Shown here: positions 44,648-53,025 of the stretch, one piece after another | How positions within the stretch are numbered: position 1 is the stretch's first letter | Layout: each line of letters starts with the position of its first letter | NCBI GenBank assembly: GCA_019636195.1 | Contig: JAHBYA010000009.1 | Coordinates: 62,001-126,000 of the forward strand | Length of the DNA: 64,000 nucleotides | From: Planctomycetota bacterium | Lineage (GTDB): Bacteria; Planctomycetota; UBA8742; UBA2392 | Direction: 5' to 3' | The notes under the pieces: generated by a model | The model's database searches: none | The model's input: the letters and a program-made list of their open reading frames with translations, nothing else | Told to the model about the DNA's origin: nothing | Made by a program: the position numbers and the translations under genes

Positions 44648-45516
44648 GCGCCGTGCCCCGCAAGGAACCCGCGCAGCGCCGCGCGAATCTGTGCCGCGCG
44701 CGCGCTGTCGCTCCACACGTCGTTGTGCCCGCAATCAAGCTCAAGCCAGTGCTTGGGCCCCGGCAGCGCCTTGTGCAGGCGCTGGCCCTGCTCAAACGGG
44801 ATAATCTCGTCGCGCTTGCCGTGCAGGTGAAACACCGGCAGCTTCAGGTCCGGCGCGCGGCCAAGGTTGTCGAACATGCTGTAACTCATCCAGTGAGGCA
44901 CGATCAACCACGGCAGCAGCGCCTTGCCCATTTCGGGCGCGCTCGTGAACGGCGCCTCCAGGATCAGCGCCGCGGGCGGCCTTTCCGCCAGCACCTGCCT
45001 TCGCGCAAGCCAGATCGCCGGGGCGCCGCCAAGGCTGCGGCCCCAGACGATAATCTGGCTGGCGCGCCACTTGAGTTCGTTGATAGCAAAGCTCCAGGCC
45101 GCGTCGGCGTCGGAGTAAAGGCCGACTTCGCTTGGCGTGCCGGGGCTGTTGGCAAACCCGCGATAGTCAAACAGCAGGAACTGGATGGCAACCTCGCCCG
45201 CCGTTTGTGCGTACAACTCGACGCTCGGGCCTACGTACTCTGCGTTGCCCATGAACTGGATGACTTTGCGCGGCGCGGCGTCATCGCCCAGCACCCAGCC
45301 ATACAGAGCTAGCCCGTCGCTGGTAGGTACGCGCACCTCACGCACGTCCGCGCGTTCGGCGGCAAGTCGCGGGGCCAGCGCCGTGTCCTTGTCAGTCGGC
45401 GGAAAGGTGTTGACCGCGTTCAGGCTGCGGATGCAAACCATGGACACAACCGCCAGCAGACAAAGCGTGGTCATCGCGCGCAGCGCAAGCGGGGCTTTTT
45501 CCGGCACCTCAGGCAT
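44644..45516 (-). CDS. Membrane-anchored alpha/beta hydrolase
   Basis: The 290-residue protein has an N-terminal membrane helix (about residues 15-33) and an alpha/beta hydrolase domain. The nucleophile elbow is GRSLGG (about residues 158-163), the likely acid lies in LHGKRDEIIP and the His in DCGHNDVW. It resembles the BEM46/ABHD13-type serine hydrolases. It sits between pyrB (8 nt overlap) and the dihydroorotase-like gene (4 nt overlap), so it is translated as part of the pyrimidine operon, although no hydrolase of this type is a known pathway member. Confidence 0.82.
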   Translation of the reverse strand: MPEVPEKAPLALRAMTTLCLLAVVSMVCIRSLNAVNTFPPTDKDTALAPRLAAERADVREVRVPTSDGLALYGWVLGDDAAPRKVIQFMGNAEYVGPSVELYAQTAGEVAIQFLLFDYRGFANSPGTPSEVGLYSDADAAWSFAINELKWRASQIIVWGRSLGGAPAIWLARRQVLAERPPAALILEAPFTSAPEMGKALLPWLIVPHWMSYSMFDNLGRAPDLKLPVFHLHGKRDEIIPFEQGQRLHKALPGPKHWLELDCGHNDVWSDSARAAQIRAALRGFLAGHGA

Positions 45517-46453
45517 GGGCCTCCTTTGCCGACTGCACCAGCACCATCACCGCCATGCGCACAGCCAGCCCGTTGCTGACCTGCCGCAAGATCACCGAAT
45601 TCTCGCCATCGGCGACCTCCTGGCTGATCTCGACGCCGCGATTGATGGGACCGGGGTGCATGATCAGCACGCCGGGCTTCATGCGCCTGAGGCGCGTGCT
45701 GTCGATGCCGTAAAGGTAGTGATACTCGCGCACGCTGGGGAACAGCCCCTTCTGCTGGCGCTCAAGCTGGATGCGCAGGATGTTGAACACGTCGTAGTGG
45801 TCAATCACCTCGTCCAGGTTGTAGTGAATGTTCACGCCAAGGTCGGCAAAGCTGCCCGGCACCAGCGTGCGCGGCCCGACCAGCCCTACTTCGGCGCCCA
45901 GCTTGCGCAGGCCCCAGATGTTGCTGCGGGCAACACGGCTGTGGGTGATGTCGCCGACCAGCGCGATTTTTTTGCCGCGCAGGTCGCCCAGCTTTTCGCG
46001 CATCGTGAAGATGTCCAGCAGGCCCTGCGTCGGGTGCTCATGGGTGCCGTCGCCGGCATTGATCACGCTGGCCTCAAGGCTGCGCGCCAGCAGCTGCGGC
46101 GCGCCCGCCTGCTGGTGGCGGATGACGACAATATCGACGCCCATGGCCTGCAGGTTGCGGCCGGTATCGACCAGGCTTTCGCCTTTCACCGTGCTGCTGG
46201 CCTCCTTGGCGATGTCCACCAAGTCAGCCGACAGGCGCTGAGCAGCCAGCGAAAAGCTGGCTTTGGTGCGGGTGCTGGGTTCAAAAAACAGGTTCAGCAC
46301 CACCTTGCCGCGCAAGGCGGGTGCTTTCTTGATGCTGCGCGTGCTGATTTCTGAAAAGCCGCGGGCGGTGTCCAGCACATGCAGGACTTCGTCGGCGCTG
46401 AGCTCTTCAAGGCCCAGCAGGTCTTTGCGTTTCCAATGGCCGGTCTCAGGCAA
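45509..46453 (-). CDS. pyrB: Aspartate carbamoyltransferase catalytic subunit
   Basis: The 314-residue protein joins carbamoyl phosphate and aspartate in the first committed step of pyrimidine synthesis. Motifs are intact: FFEPSTRTKASF (carbamoyl phosphate), GDGTHEHPTQ, VGDITHSRVARSN and HPGPINRGVEI. The start is TTG at 46453 with a perfect GGAGG 5 nt upstream. No pyrI regulatory subunit is seen, in keeping with the class that pairs with an inactive dihydroorotase. The start codon overlaps the end of a leader peptide. Confidence 0.97.
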   Translation of the reverse strand: MPETGHWKRKDLLGLEELSADEVLHVLDTARGFSEISTRSIKKAPALRGKVVLNLFFEPSTRTKASFSLAAQRLSADLVDIAKEASSTVKGESLVDTGRNLQAMGVDIVVIRHQQAGAPQLLARSLEASVINAGDGTHEHPTQGLLDIFTMREKLGDLRGKKIALVGDITHSRVARSNIWGLRKLGAEVGLVGPRTLVPGSFADLGVNIHYNLDEVIDHYDVFNILRIQLERQQKGLFPSVREYHYLYGIDSTRLRRMKPGVLIMHPGPINRGVEISQEVADGENSVILRQVSNGLAVRMAVMVLVQSAKEAHA

Positions 46454-46526
46454 TGCGGCCTCCGGCTACAAAAAAAGCGACGCGGTTGGCGTCGCCTGCT
46501 GGATGCTTGATTTCACTTCGCTTCAT
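46446..46526 (-). CDS. Leader peptide of the pyrB operon, pyrL-like
   Basis: A 26-residue frame starts at an ATG with GGAG 5 nt upstream and ends 8 nt inside pyrB. It opens MKRSEIKHPAGD and includes FF, encoded by the T-run of the terminator that lies inside the frame. Ribosomes on this frame would cover the terminator hairpin. The layout matches enterobacterial pyrBI, where a translated leader overlaps the attenuator. I infer function from layout only. Confidence 0.7.
   Translation of the reverse strand: MKRSEIKHPAGDANRVAFFVAGGRIA
46470..46495 (-). terminator. Attenuator-like intrinsic terminator ahead of pyrB
   Basis: On the minus strand GCGACGC and GCGTCGC pair over 7 bp around a 5-nt loop (46477-46495) and are followed at once by seven T (46470-46476). 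It lies 17 nt before the pyrB start, so it would stop transcription before the gene unless it is overridden. Confidence 0.8.
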
Positions 46527-46544
46527 CACGTCTCCGGCGCAAGG

Positions 46545-46572
46545 TTTATAGAACCTGCAACGCCACAGGCAA
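46545..46572 (-). promoter_or_regulatory. Candidate pyrB-operon promoter
   Basis: On the minus strand TTGCCT (46567-46572), a 16-nt spacer and TATAAA (46545-46550) would start transcription near 46538, about 12 nt before the leader peptide. Confidence 0.5.
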
Positions 46573-46619
46573 GATGGATGACTTGACAGCCAACCGGCGA
46601 CCGTTGACCCTATTCGCGA

Positions 46620-47309
46620 ATGAACCTTACCGCCAACCTTAAACGCGTGCGTGACCGCATGGCGCATGCCTGCATGCGCGCCGGTCGCGGCCGCGGCGAC
46701 GTTACACTGATTGCCGTCACCAAGTCGGTGGATGCCGCCACCACGCAGGCCATCATTGAAGCCGGCGTGCGCCATATCGCGGAAAACCGCCAGCAGGACG
46801 CCGACGAAAAACTGCCGCAAGTGCCCGCCCTGCAGCACAGCAAGCGCCCGCTGCTGCACTTCATCGGCCCCCTTCAACGCAATAAGGTAAAGCGTGTGCT
46901 GGCGCGCTTTGATGTGATCCACAGTGTCGATTCGCTTGAGCTGGCGCAAGAAATCGGCAAGCGCTGCGCCGAGATCGGCCGTGAAGTGGGCGTGTTCATC
47001 GAAGTCAACGTCGCCAGCGAAGCGCAGAAGCATGGCTTTGACCCCGGCAACACGCAGGACATTCGCAAGGTCCGCGACATCAAGGGCGTGCACGTGCTGG
47101 GCCTTATGTGCATGGCGCCCTACAGCGACAACCCTGAAGGCGCGCGGCCATACTTTAAATCTCTGGCCGAGCTGTCGCGGCAATGGCGCGAGTCGGGCGT
47201 GCTGCCCGTTACCGCCGATCACTTAAGCATGGGCATGAGCGGCGACTTTGAAGTCGCCATTGAAGAAGGCGCCACCCACATCCGCGTCGGCAGCGCCCTG
47301 TTTGATTAA
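46620..47309 (+). CDS. YggS-family pyridoxal-phosphate homeostasis protein
   Basis: The 229-residue protein is a single TIM-barrel PLP-binding protein of the YggS/PROSC family. The PLP lysine is in IAVTKSV (about residue 35), and HFIGPLQRNKVK, HSVDS, GLMCMAPY and LSMGMSGDFEVAI are typical. It buffers PLP and affects amino-acid and keto-acid balance. It is divergent from pyrB, and its ATG has no Shine-Dalgarno sequence. It is not linked to proC here. Confidence 0.95.
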   Translation: MNLTANLKRVRDRMAHACMRAGRGRGDVTLIAVTKSVDAATTQAIIEAGVRHIAENRQQDADEKLPQVPALQHSKRPLLHFIGPLQRNKVKRVLARFDVIHSVDSLELAQEIGKRCAEIGREVGVFIEVNVASEAQKHGFDPGNTQDIRKVRDIKGVHVLGLMCMAPYSDNPEGARPYFKSLAELSRQWRESGVLPVTADHLSMGMSGDFEVAIEEGATHIRVGSALFD

Positions 47310-47313
47310 CTTG

Positions 47314-47373
47314 AACACGAAGCAACGAAGACTGCGCGACGGTCAATCCCGCAGTGCTTCGCTGCTTCGTGTT
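47314..47373. repeat. Long imperfect inverted repeat between convergent genes
   Basis: The arm at 47314-47336 (starting AACACGAAGCA and ending ACTGCG) pairs with 47350-47373 with one mismatch and one bulge, leaving a 13-nt loop. It sits between the convergent yggS and DEAD-box genes. It may end transcription on both sides, or be a dispersed palindromic element of the ACACGAAG type. Confidence 0.75.
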
Positions 47374-47385
47374 AGACCCTAATCC

Positions 47386-48651
<1,266 letters not shown>

Positions 48652-48797
48652 GTATTACTTTCATTGCCCGTGAACCGCGGCGGCAATGTTTCGGAGAAAC
48701 TGACGCTGAAGATCATCGGTGGGGATCAATCGCAGCCGAAACGTTTGGCTGCACACGACCGCATCATACCGCAAGCCAACTTTTCCACAATGCCGGG

Positions 48798-49529
48798 TCA
48801 GTGCTTGATGTCGATGGCAAAGCGGTTGCGCAGGAAGTCGAGCAGGTCAAAAAAGTTGTGAATCTCATAGTCGGGCTGGGTCTCGCCGGGCTCGTAGCTG
48901 CGGGCGCTGCGCTTGTTCAGCACGGTGATCATGCCGATGCGGTTGCAGGGGTCCACGTCCATGCGCGGGCGGTCGCCGATGTACATGCACTCGCTGGGCC
49001 GCGCCCCGAAAGCGTTGCAGGCCTTCAACCAAAGCTTAGGGTTAGGTTTGCTGATGCCCAGCTCGTCACTGATGAAGATGCCGTTCTCGTCAAACAAACC
49101 CACCACTCCCAGCCGCACCAGCTTTTCGGCCTGCTTCAGGGCCAAGCCGCTGGTGATCACGCCCAGCTTCAGGTCGGTCTGGTCGCGCAGCAGGCGCAGC
49201 ACATCGACCGCGTCTTCGTAGGGCCGCAACTCACGGAACTTGGTCTCGTGGTAGCCCACCACCGCCGCCGCCACCAGGATGGTCTCGTTGATCCCTTCCC
49301 AGTAATGCTTCGGGACGCGGCGCAGCAGCTTGTCAAAGTGGTGCTCGTAGTTGCTGCTGAACTCAGCCACAATCTCGGCCAGTTCACGCAATGCGTCTTC
49401 GGTGGCCATGCGAAAGCCGTGCGCCCGCATGTTCTCGATGGCGTTGCGCCGCGCCAGCGCCGCGAACTCGCTGGTGGAATACAGCGTGTCGTCAATGTCG
49501 AAAAAGATTGCCCGCAGCGTGTCGGCCAT
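48798..49529 (-). CDS. HAD-superfamily hydrolase
   Basis: The 243-residue protein has motif I FFDIDDTLY (nucleophile Asp near residue 11), motif II VITSG, a Lys in SKPNPKLW, and motif IV YIGDRPRMDVDP. The helical cap (about residues 20-105) makes it a class C1 HAD enzyme, related to the group that includes YjjG-like nucleotidases. The substrate is not evident. It has its own leaderless-type promoter, TTGCAC with a 16-nt spacer and TAACCT. Confidence 0.88.
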   Translation of the reverse strand: MADTLRAIFFDIDDTLYSTSEFAALARRNAIENMRAHGFRMATEDALRELAEIVAEFSSNYEHHFDKLLRRVPKHYWEGINETILVAAAVVGYHETKFRELRPYEDAVDVLRLLRDQTDLKLGVITSGLALKQAEKLVRLGVVGLFDENGIFISDELGISKPNPKLWLKACNAFGARPSECMYIGDRPRMDVDPCNRIGMITVLNKRSARSYEPGETQPDYEIHNFFDLLDFLRNRFAIDIKH

Positions 49530-49535
49530 GGCAGC

Positions 49536-49541
49536 AGGTTA
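49536..49541 (-). promoter_or_regulatory. Leaderless-type -10 box of the HAD gene
   Basis: TAACCT on the minus strand lies 6 nt before the ATG at 49529, with TTGCAC 16 nt further upstream. Confidence 0.55.
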
Positions 49542-49591
49542 GGCAAACCCGGCGCGGGTGCAAAGGTGCAGGGGCAGACTGCCCGACCGCC

Positions 49592-49804
49592 CTACTTCTT
49601 CTCAATCTCCCGCCGGGCTTCTTCTTCGGCGGCTTGCCGGTCGCGCAGCCACCACCCAACCACTACACCCAAAAGCGCCACGGCTGGTACCGTGACAAGG
49701 TGTGTTCCCCACGGGAATCCACGGCCGTCATCCAGGGCAATTGCAGCGAAGATGATGGCAGCAACAAGAATCACTACTGAAAGTAGCAGTAAGATTCGCG
49801 TCAC
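49592..49804 (-). CDS. Small membrane protein, LapA-like plan
   Basis: I chose the GTG at 49804 because a GGGGAGG lies 4 nt upstream. The 70-residue product has two membrane helices (about residues 3-22 and 35-52) and a charged C-terminal tail (RDRQAAEEEARREIEKK). The plan resembles LapA-domain proteins, but the sequence is too short to be sure. It lies 62 nt upstream of the HAD gene. Confidence 0.65.
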   Translation of the reverse strand: MTRILLLLSVVILVAAIIFAAIALDDGRGFPWGTHLVTVPAVALLGVVVGWWLRDRQAAEEEARREIEKK

Positions 49805-49955
49805 TTGGCCTCCCCAGCCTCTCTCTAAGTCACTATGCAGTCGATGGTTATAGCGCAGACCCAAAAGTGGCCTATCCCGGAAAGGAAAACCCTCTCTGAC
49901 GCACTAATGTAGAAGCCAGTAGGCTCGACGCCGACCAATTAACACGGAGTTTGAC

Positions 49956-50729
49956 ATGAAGAAGCTCGTCTGGGCAGTGTTGCTTGTCGCGACATTTACC
50001 ATCGGATTTGTGGCTGCACAGGGCGCGCCTTCGGGCGGCGGTGGCGGCGGCAAGGGTGGTGGCGGCAAAGGTGGTGGCGGCAGCGGCTACCAGGGCAAGG
50101 GCGGCGGCGGTGGCGGCCAAGGTGGCCAAGGCGGCCCCGGCCAAGGCAAGGGTGGCGGTGGTGGCGGCGGCGGCAACTGGGTCCAGGACCAGATCAACAA
50201 GCTGGGCTGGGGCGAAAGCGGCGAAGAAGAGCGCGTACTGCCCGGCGATACGGTGAAGTCTGAAGACAAAGAGAAGCGGCTCGAAGCAGAAGCCGACAAA
50301 CTGCAGCTCGAGGACAAGAAGCTGCGCAAAGAGTTCGTGAAACTGGGCAAGAAGGCCTGGGAAGATTGCGAGAAGGAAGACAAGCGCTGGGCCAGTGCCC
50401 GCAAGAAGGTGGCCAGCGAGCCCGAGAAGCTAGAGAAGGAAGTCGCCAAGCACAAAGAAACGCTGGACAAGGCCTGGAAGACCTGCGACGACGAACTTGT
50501 GAAGAAGGAAATTCTCGTCGAAGACTTGGTCAAGCTGTTCCAGAAGAACACCGAAGACCTGCGCAAGGAAACCGCCACCGACAAGAGCGTGCGTCAGGAC
50601 GAAATCCGCGAACGCCGGGTCGCCGAAATCCGCAAGCAGGCTGAAGACTACGCCAAGGGCGGCGCTGGCGGCGGCAACCAGGGCGGCAGCGGCGAGAAGA
50701 AGGAAAAGAAGGAAGACGAAGAGGAATAG
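49956..50729 (+). CDS. Secreted glycine-rich, lysine/glutamate-rich helical protein (paralogue 1)
   Basis: The 257-residue protein has a signal peptide (about residues 1-21, cleavage after FVAAQ or VAA). A Gly/Lys/Gln low-complexity region follows (about 24-75), then a highly charged helical domain (about 95-235) and a Lys/Glu tail. The helical part contains AWEDCEKEDKRW, which recurs as AWDECEKEDKRY in the next gene. A GGAG lies 8 nt upstream of the ATG. It is probably periplasmic. I do not recognise a named family; the helical domain loosely recalls Spy/LTXXQ-type chaperones. Confidence 0.75.
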   Translation: MKKLVWAVLLVATFTIGFVAAQGAPSGGGGGGKGGGGKGGGGSGYQGKGGGGGGQGGQGGPGQGKGGGGGGGGNWVQDQINKLGWGESGEEERVLPGDTVKSEDKEKRLEAEADKLQLEDKKLRKEFVKLGKKAWEDCEKEDKRWASARKKVASEPEKLEKEVAKHKETLDKAWKTCDDELVKKEILVEDLVKLFQKNTEDLRKETATDKSVRQDEIRERRVAEIRKQAEDYAKGGAGGGNQGGSGEKKEKKEDEEE

Positions 50730-50745
50730 CACCCGCAAAGTCCAG

Positions 50746-50772
50746 AAAGCCCCGGCGCTGCCGGGGCTTTTT
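50746..50772 (+). terminator. Intrinsic terminator after paralogue 1
   Basis: A perfect 11-bp stem (50746-50756 with 50760-50770) with a 3-nt loop runs into a five-T stretch. Confidence 0.9.
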
Positions 50773-50827
50773 CTTGCGCAACCGCCAACCGCCACCGGGG
50801 TTTCGTAGCTGTCCAACGGAGACCGCC

Positions 50828-51544
50828 ATGCGAACCCTGCTCACGCTCTGCATAGTTGCCCTGGTGGCTGTTTTTGCCGAAACCCTGCCCGCGCAAAAGG
50901 GCGTCCCCGCCGGCGGCAATCCCGGACGCGGCGGCAACAAATACAAGCAGTCCGGCGAGAAACAGGCCGCCGAGGCCCAGAAGCGCGCCCAGCAGGCCGC
51001 AAAGAAGGCCGAGCAGGAAGAGAAAGAAGCTGAACGCGACGCTGCCAAGGCGGAGCGCGACGCAGCCCAAAAAGAGCGCGAGGCCCGCCGCAAAGACGGC
51101 GACAACACCACCGGCGAGGGCGAGTCCGAGGCCGCGCCGCAACCCGGTGAAGTCGTAAAACGGGCCGACAAGGACACCCGCATCGACAAGTGGATGGATG
51201 AACTGAAACTTACAGAAGCCTCACGCGCGAAGTTCAAGACGATCGCCCGCGCAGCCTGGGACGAATGCGAGAAAGAAGACAAGCGCTACTACACAGCGCT
51301 CAAGAAGACTGACGACCCGACGGCGCTCAACAAGCTGGCTGACGAGCACAAGAGCGTCCTGAAAAAGATCTGGGAAGAAGCCGACAAGCAGGTCGTGGAG
51401 GGCAAGCTCGCCAATGACGACCAGCTGACCAACTGGCAGAAACTGAGCGAAGAGCTGCGAAGCGCCACCAACACCGACCGCTGGCTTGCCGCACAGGCCA
51501 AGCCCGAAACAAAGAAAGAGAAGAAGGCCGAAGGCCAGGACTAG
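50828..51544 (+). CDS. Secreted alanine/lysine-rich helical protein (paralogue 2)
   Basis: From the ATG at 50828 (GGAG 7 nt upstream) the protein has 238 residues: a signal peptide (about 1-22, ending TLPAQ), an Ala/Lys/Glu/Gln-rich coiled coil (about 40-90), then a helical domain (about 115-215) with LTEASRAKFKTIARAAWDECEKEDKRYY. It is related to the gene before it but lacks the long glycine tract. Each paralogue has its own terminator, so each is a separate transcription unit. Confidence 0.75.
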   Translation: MRTLLTLCIVALVAVFAETLPAQKGVPAGGNPGRGGNKYKQSGEKQAAEAQKRAQQAAKKAEQEEKEAERDAAKAERDAAQKEREARRKDGDNTTGEGESEAAPQPGEVVKRADKDTRIDKWMDELKLTEASRAKFKTIARAAWDECEKEDKRYYTALKKTDDPTALNKLADEHKSVLKKIWEEADKQVVEGKLANDDQLTNWQKLSEELRSATNTDRWLAAQAKPETKKEKKAEGQD

Positions 51545-51563
51545 GCCAAAGCCGCAAAACGAT

Positions 51564-51590
51564 GGGCCCGGTACGCCGGGCCCTTTTCAT
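51564..51590 (+). terminator. Intrinsic terminator after paralogue 2
   Basis: An 8-bp GGGCCCGG/CCGGGCCC stem (51564-51571 with 51576-51583) with a TACG tetraloop is followed by TTTTCATTT. Confidence 0.88.
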
Positions 51591-51624
51591 TTCCGCGGCG
51601 CATGAAAAACCGCTAGTCGTCGGC

Positions 51625-51630
51625 TAACAT
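51625..51630 (+). promoter_or_regulatory. Leaderless-type -10 box of the zinc-ribbon membrane protein gene
   Basis: TAACAT is followed by 7 nt and the ATG at 51638. There is no Shine-Dalgarno sequence. Confidence 0.45.
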
Positions 51631-51637
51631 CACCCGC

Positions 51638-52516
51638 ATGAGCTGCCCCAAGTGCCGCTGCCCCGGCGGTGACATCCTTCCCAACCTGACCCGCCGCTGT
51701 GGCGCCTGTGGATACATCTACAACGAGACGCTGACTTTCCCCGTGGTGCCGCCCCTGCGCACGGCGACAGCTGCTGCCGGAACCAAACAGCCGGCCGTGA
51801 TCATAATCGTCGCAGCAATCGTGATCCTTGCGGCTGCGGGAATCGCGATGGCGGTCATGCTCGACAGCGAACCGCCTTACGCGCACTCGGATGACCCCAG
51901 CCCATACCGCACAGCCGCAAACCCGAGCGCTGCACCCGGCACCGCGCCGTCGCGCATGCAGCTTGAGATCGTTCACGCCGTGTATGGCGGCGAACTGGAC
52001 ATGTCTTTCTGGTATCTGCTTGAGGTGCGCAACACCGGCGACGCGCCCGTGAGCAAGCCACAGGTCAATTACTCAGAAGGCAGCAACAAGGCGTATGGGT
52101 TTTCCGAATGTGACTCGCTGGCGCCGGGCGACAGCACGGTGTTCATCTGCTACTGGGCGGCGCCTACCCGCAAGCAGGGAGCATTTGAGTTAAGCGAGCC
52201 CAAGCGCCCTTCACACCACACAGCGCGCCTGGCGATCGACGAACTGACAACACTTACGAATGAAAGCCCGCGCGGACCGCCCAACGTCTCGGTCAAGCTG
52301 CGCAACGACAAGTCAAAAGCGGCATACAGCCTCAAGGTGCTGGTCATCGGCCGGGACGGGCAAGGCCGGCCCGTCTGCCACGCCCGCGCCTACACGACGC
52401 CCGGCCTTGAGTTGAAACCGGGTGAAACTCATCAGACCACGGTTTACACCGGCGTGCACGTTGCCGGGCTTGTCGCAAGCTGGGAAGCTCATGCATATGC
52501 CAGACTCAGGGATTAG
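51638..52516 (+). CDS. Zinc-ribbon membrane protein with an extracytoplasmic beta domain
   Basis: The 292-residue protein has an N-terminal zinc ribbon (CPKC and CGAC, about residues 3-24), a membrane helix (about 52-74) and a C-terminal beta-sandwich-like region (about 100-290). The last part has LEVRNTGDAPVSKPQVNYSEGS and LAPGDSTVFICYW, which recall FxLYD or CARDB-type modules. The ribbon is cytoplasmic and the beta domain external. The role is unknown. The Dps-like gene starts 42 nt after the stop. Confidence 0.72.
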   Translation: MSCPKCRCPGGDILPNLTRRCGACGYIYNETLTFPVVPPLRTATAAAGTKQPAVIIIVAAIVILAAAGIAMAVMLDSEPPYAHSDDPSPYRTAANPSAAPGTAPSRMQLEIVHAVYGGELDMSFWYLLEVRNTGDAPVSKPQVNYSEGSNKAYGFSECDSLAPGDSTVFICYWAAPTRKQGAFELSEPKRPSHHTARLAIDELTTLTNESPRGPPNVSVKLRNDKSKAAYSLKVLVIGRDGQGRPVCHARAYTTPGLELKPGETHQTTVYTGVHVAGLVASWEAHAYARLRD

Positions 52517-52557
52517 CCAGGTTGATTGCACCGTTAAGCCGGACAAAGGGAGACAGC

Positions 52558-53025
52558 ATGAAACCGAACATCGGGATTGATGACGCCAGACGCGCGCAAA
52601 TGGTCAAAGGCCTCAGCCGGCTGCTGGCCGACACTTACACGCTGTACCTCAAGACCCACAACTACCACTGGAACGTGACGGGGCCGCACTTTCAGCAACT
52701 GCACCTGATGTTCATGGACCAGTACACCGAGATGTGGGCCGCCGTTGACGAAGTCGCCGAGCGCATTCGTGCATTGGGCGAGTTCGCGCCCGGCGGCTAC
52801 AAGGCGTTTGCCGCGCTGACCAGCATCAAGGATGATGAAGGCACACCCGACTGGCAGGACATGGTGCGCAATCTCGTGCAGGGCCACGAAACCCTGATCC
52901 GCACAGCCCGCGAAGTACTGCCCGTAAGTCAGGAAGCCGGCGACGAAAGCAGCACGGCCCTGATCAGCGACCGCCTGCGCATCCACGAAAAGACAGCCTG
53001 GATGCTCCGCGCCCTGCTGCAGTAA
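52558..53025 (+). CDS. Dps-like ferritin-fold DNA-protection protein
   Basis: From the ATG at 52558 (GGGAGA 5 nt upstream) the protein has 155 residues. The Dps ferroxidase signature is present: LYLKTHNYHWNVTGPHF (about 30-46), FMDQYTEMWAAVDEVAERIRALG (about 53-75) and a C-terminal helix ending HEKTAWMLRALLQ. Dps dodecamers oxidise and store iron with peroxide. The basic N-terminal tail is short. Its stop abuts the stop of the convergent ternary-system operon with no gap. Confidence 0.92.
   Translation: MKPNIGIDDARRAQMVKGLSRLLADTYTLYLKTHNYHWNVTGPHFQQLHLMFMDQYTEMWAAVDEVAERIRALGEFAPGGYKAFAALTSIKDDEGTPDWQDMVRNLVQGHETLIRTAREVLPVSQEAGDESSTALISDRLRIHEKTAWMLRALLQ

Noticed and set aside
46583..46619. 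TTGACA on the plus strand before yggS as a promoter
   Set aside because: No -10 box at 16-18 nt spacing; too close to the ATG.
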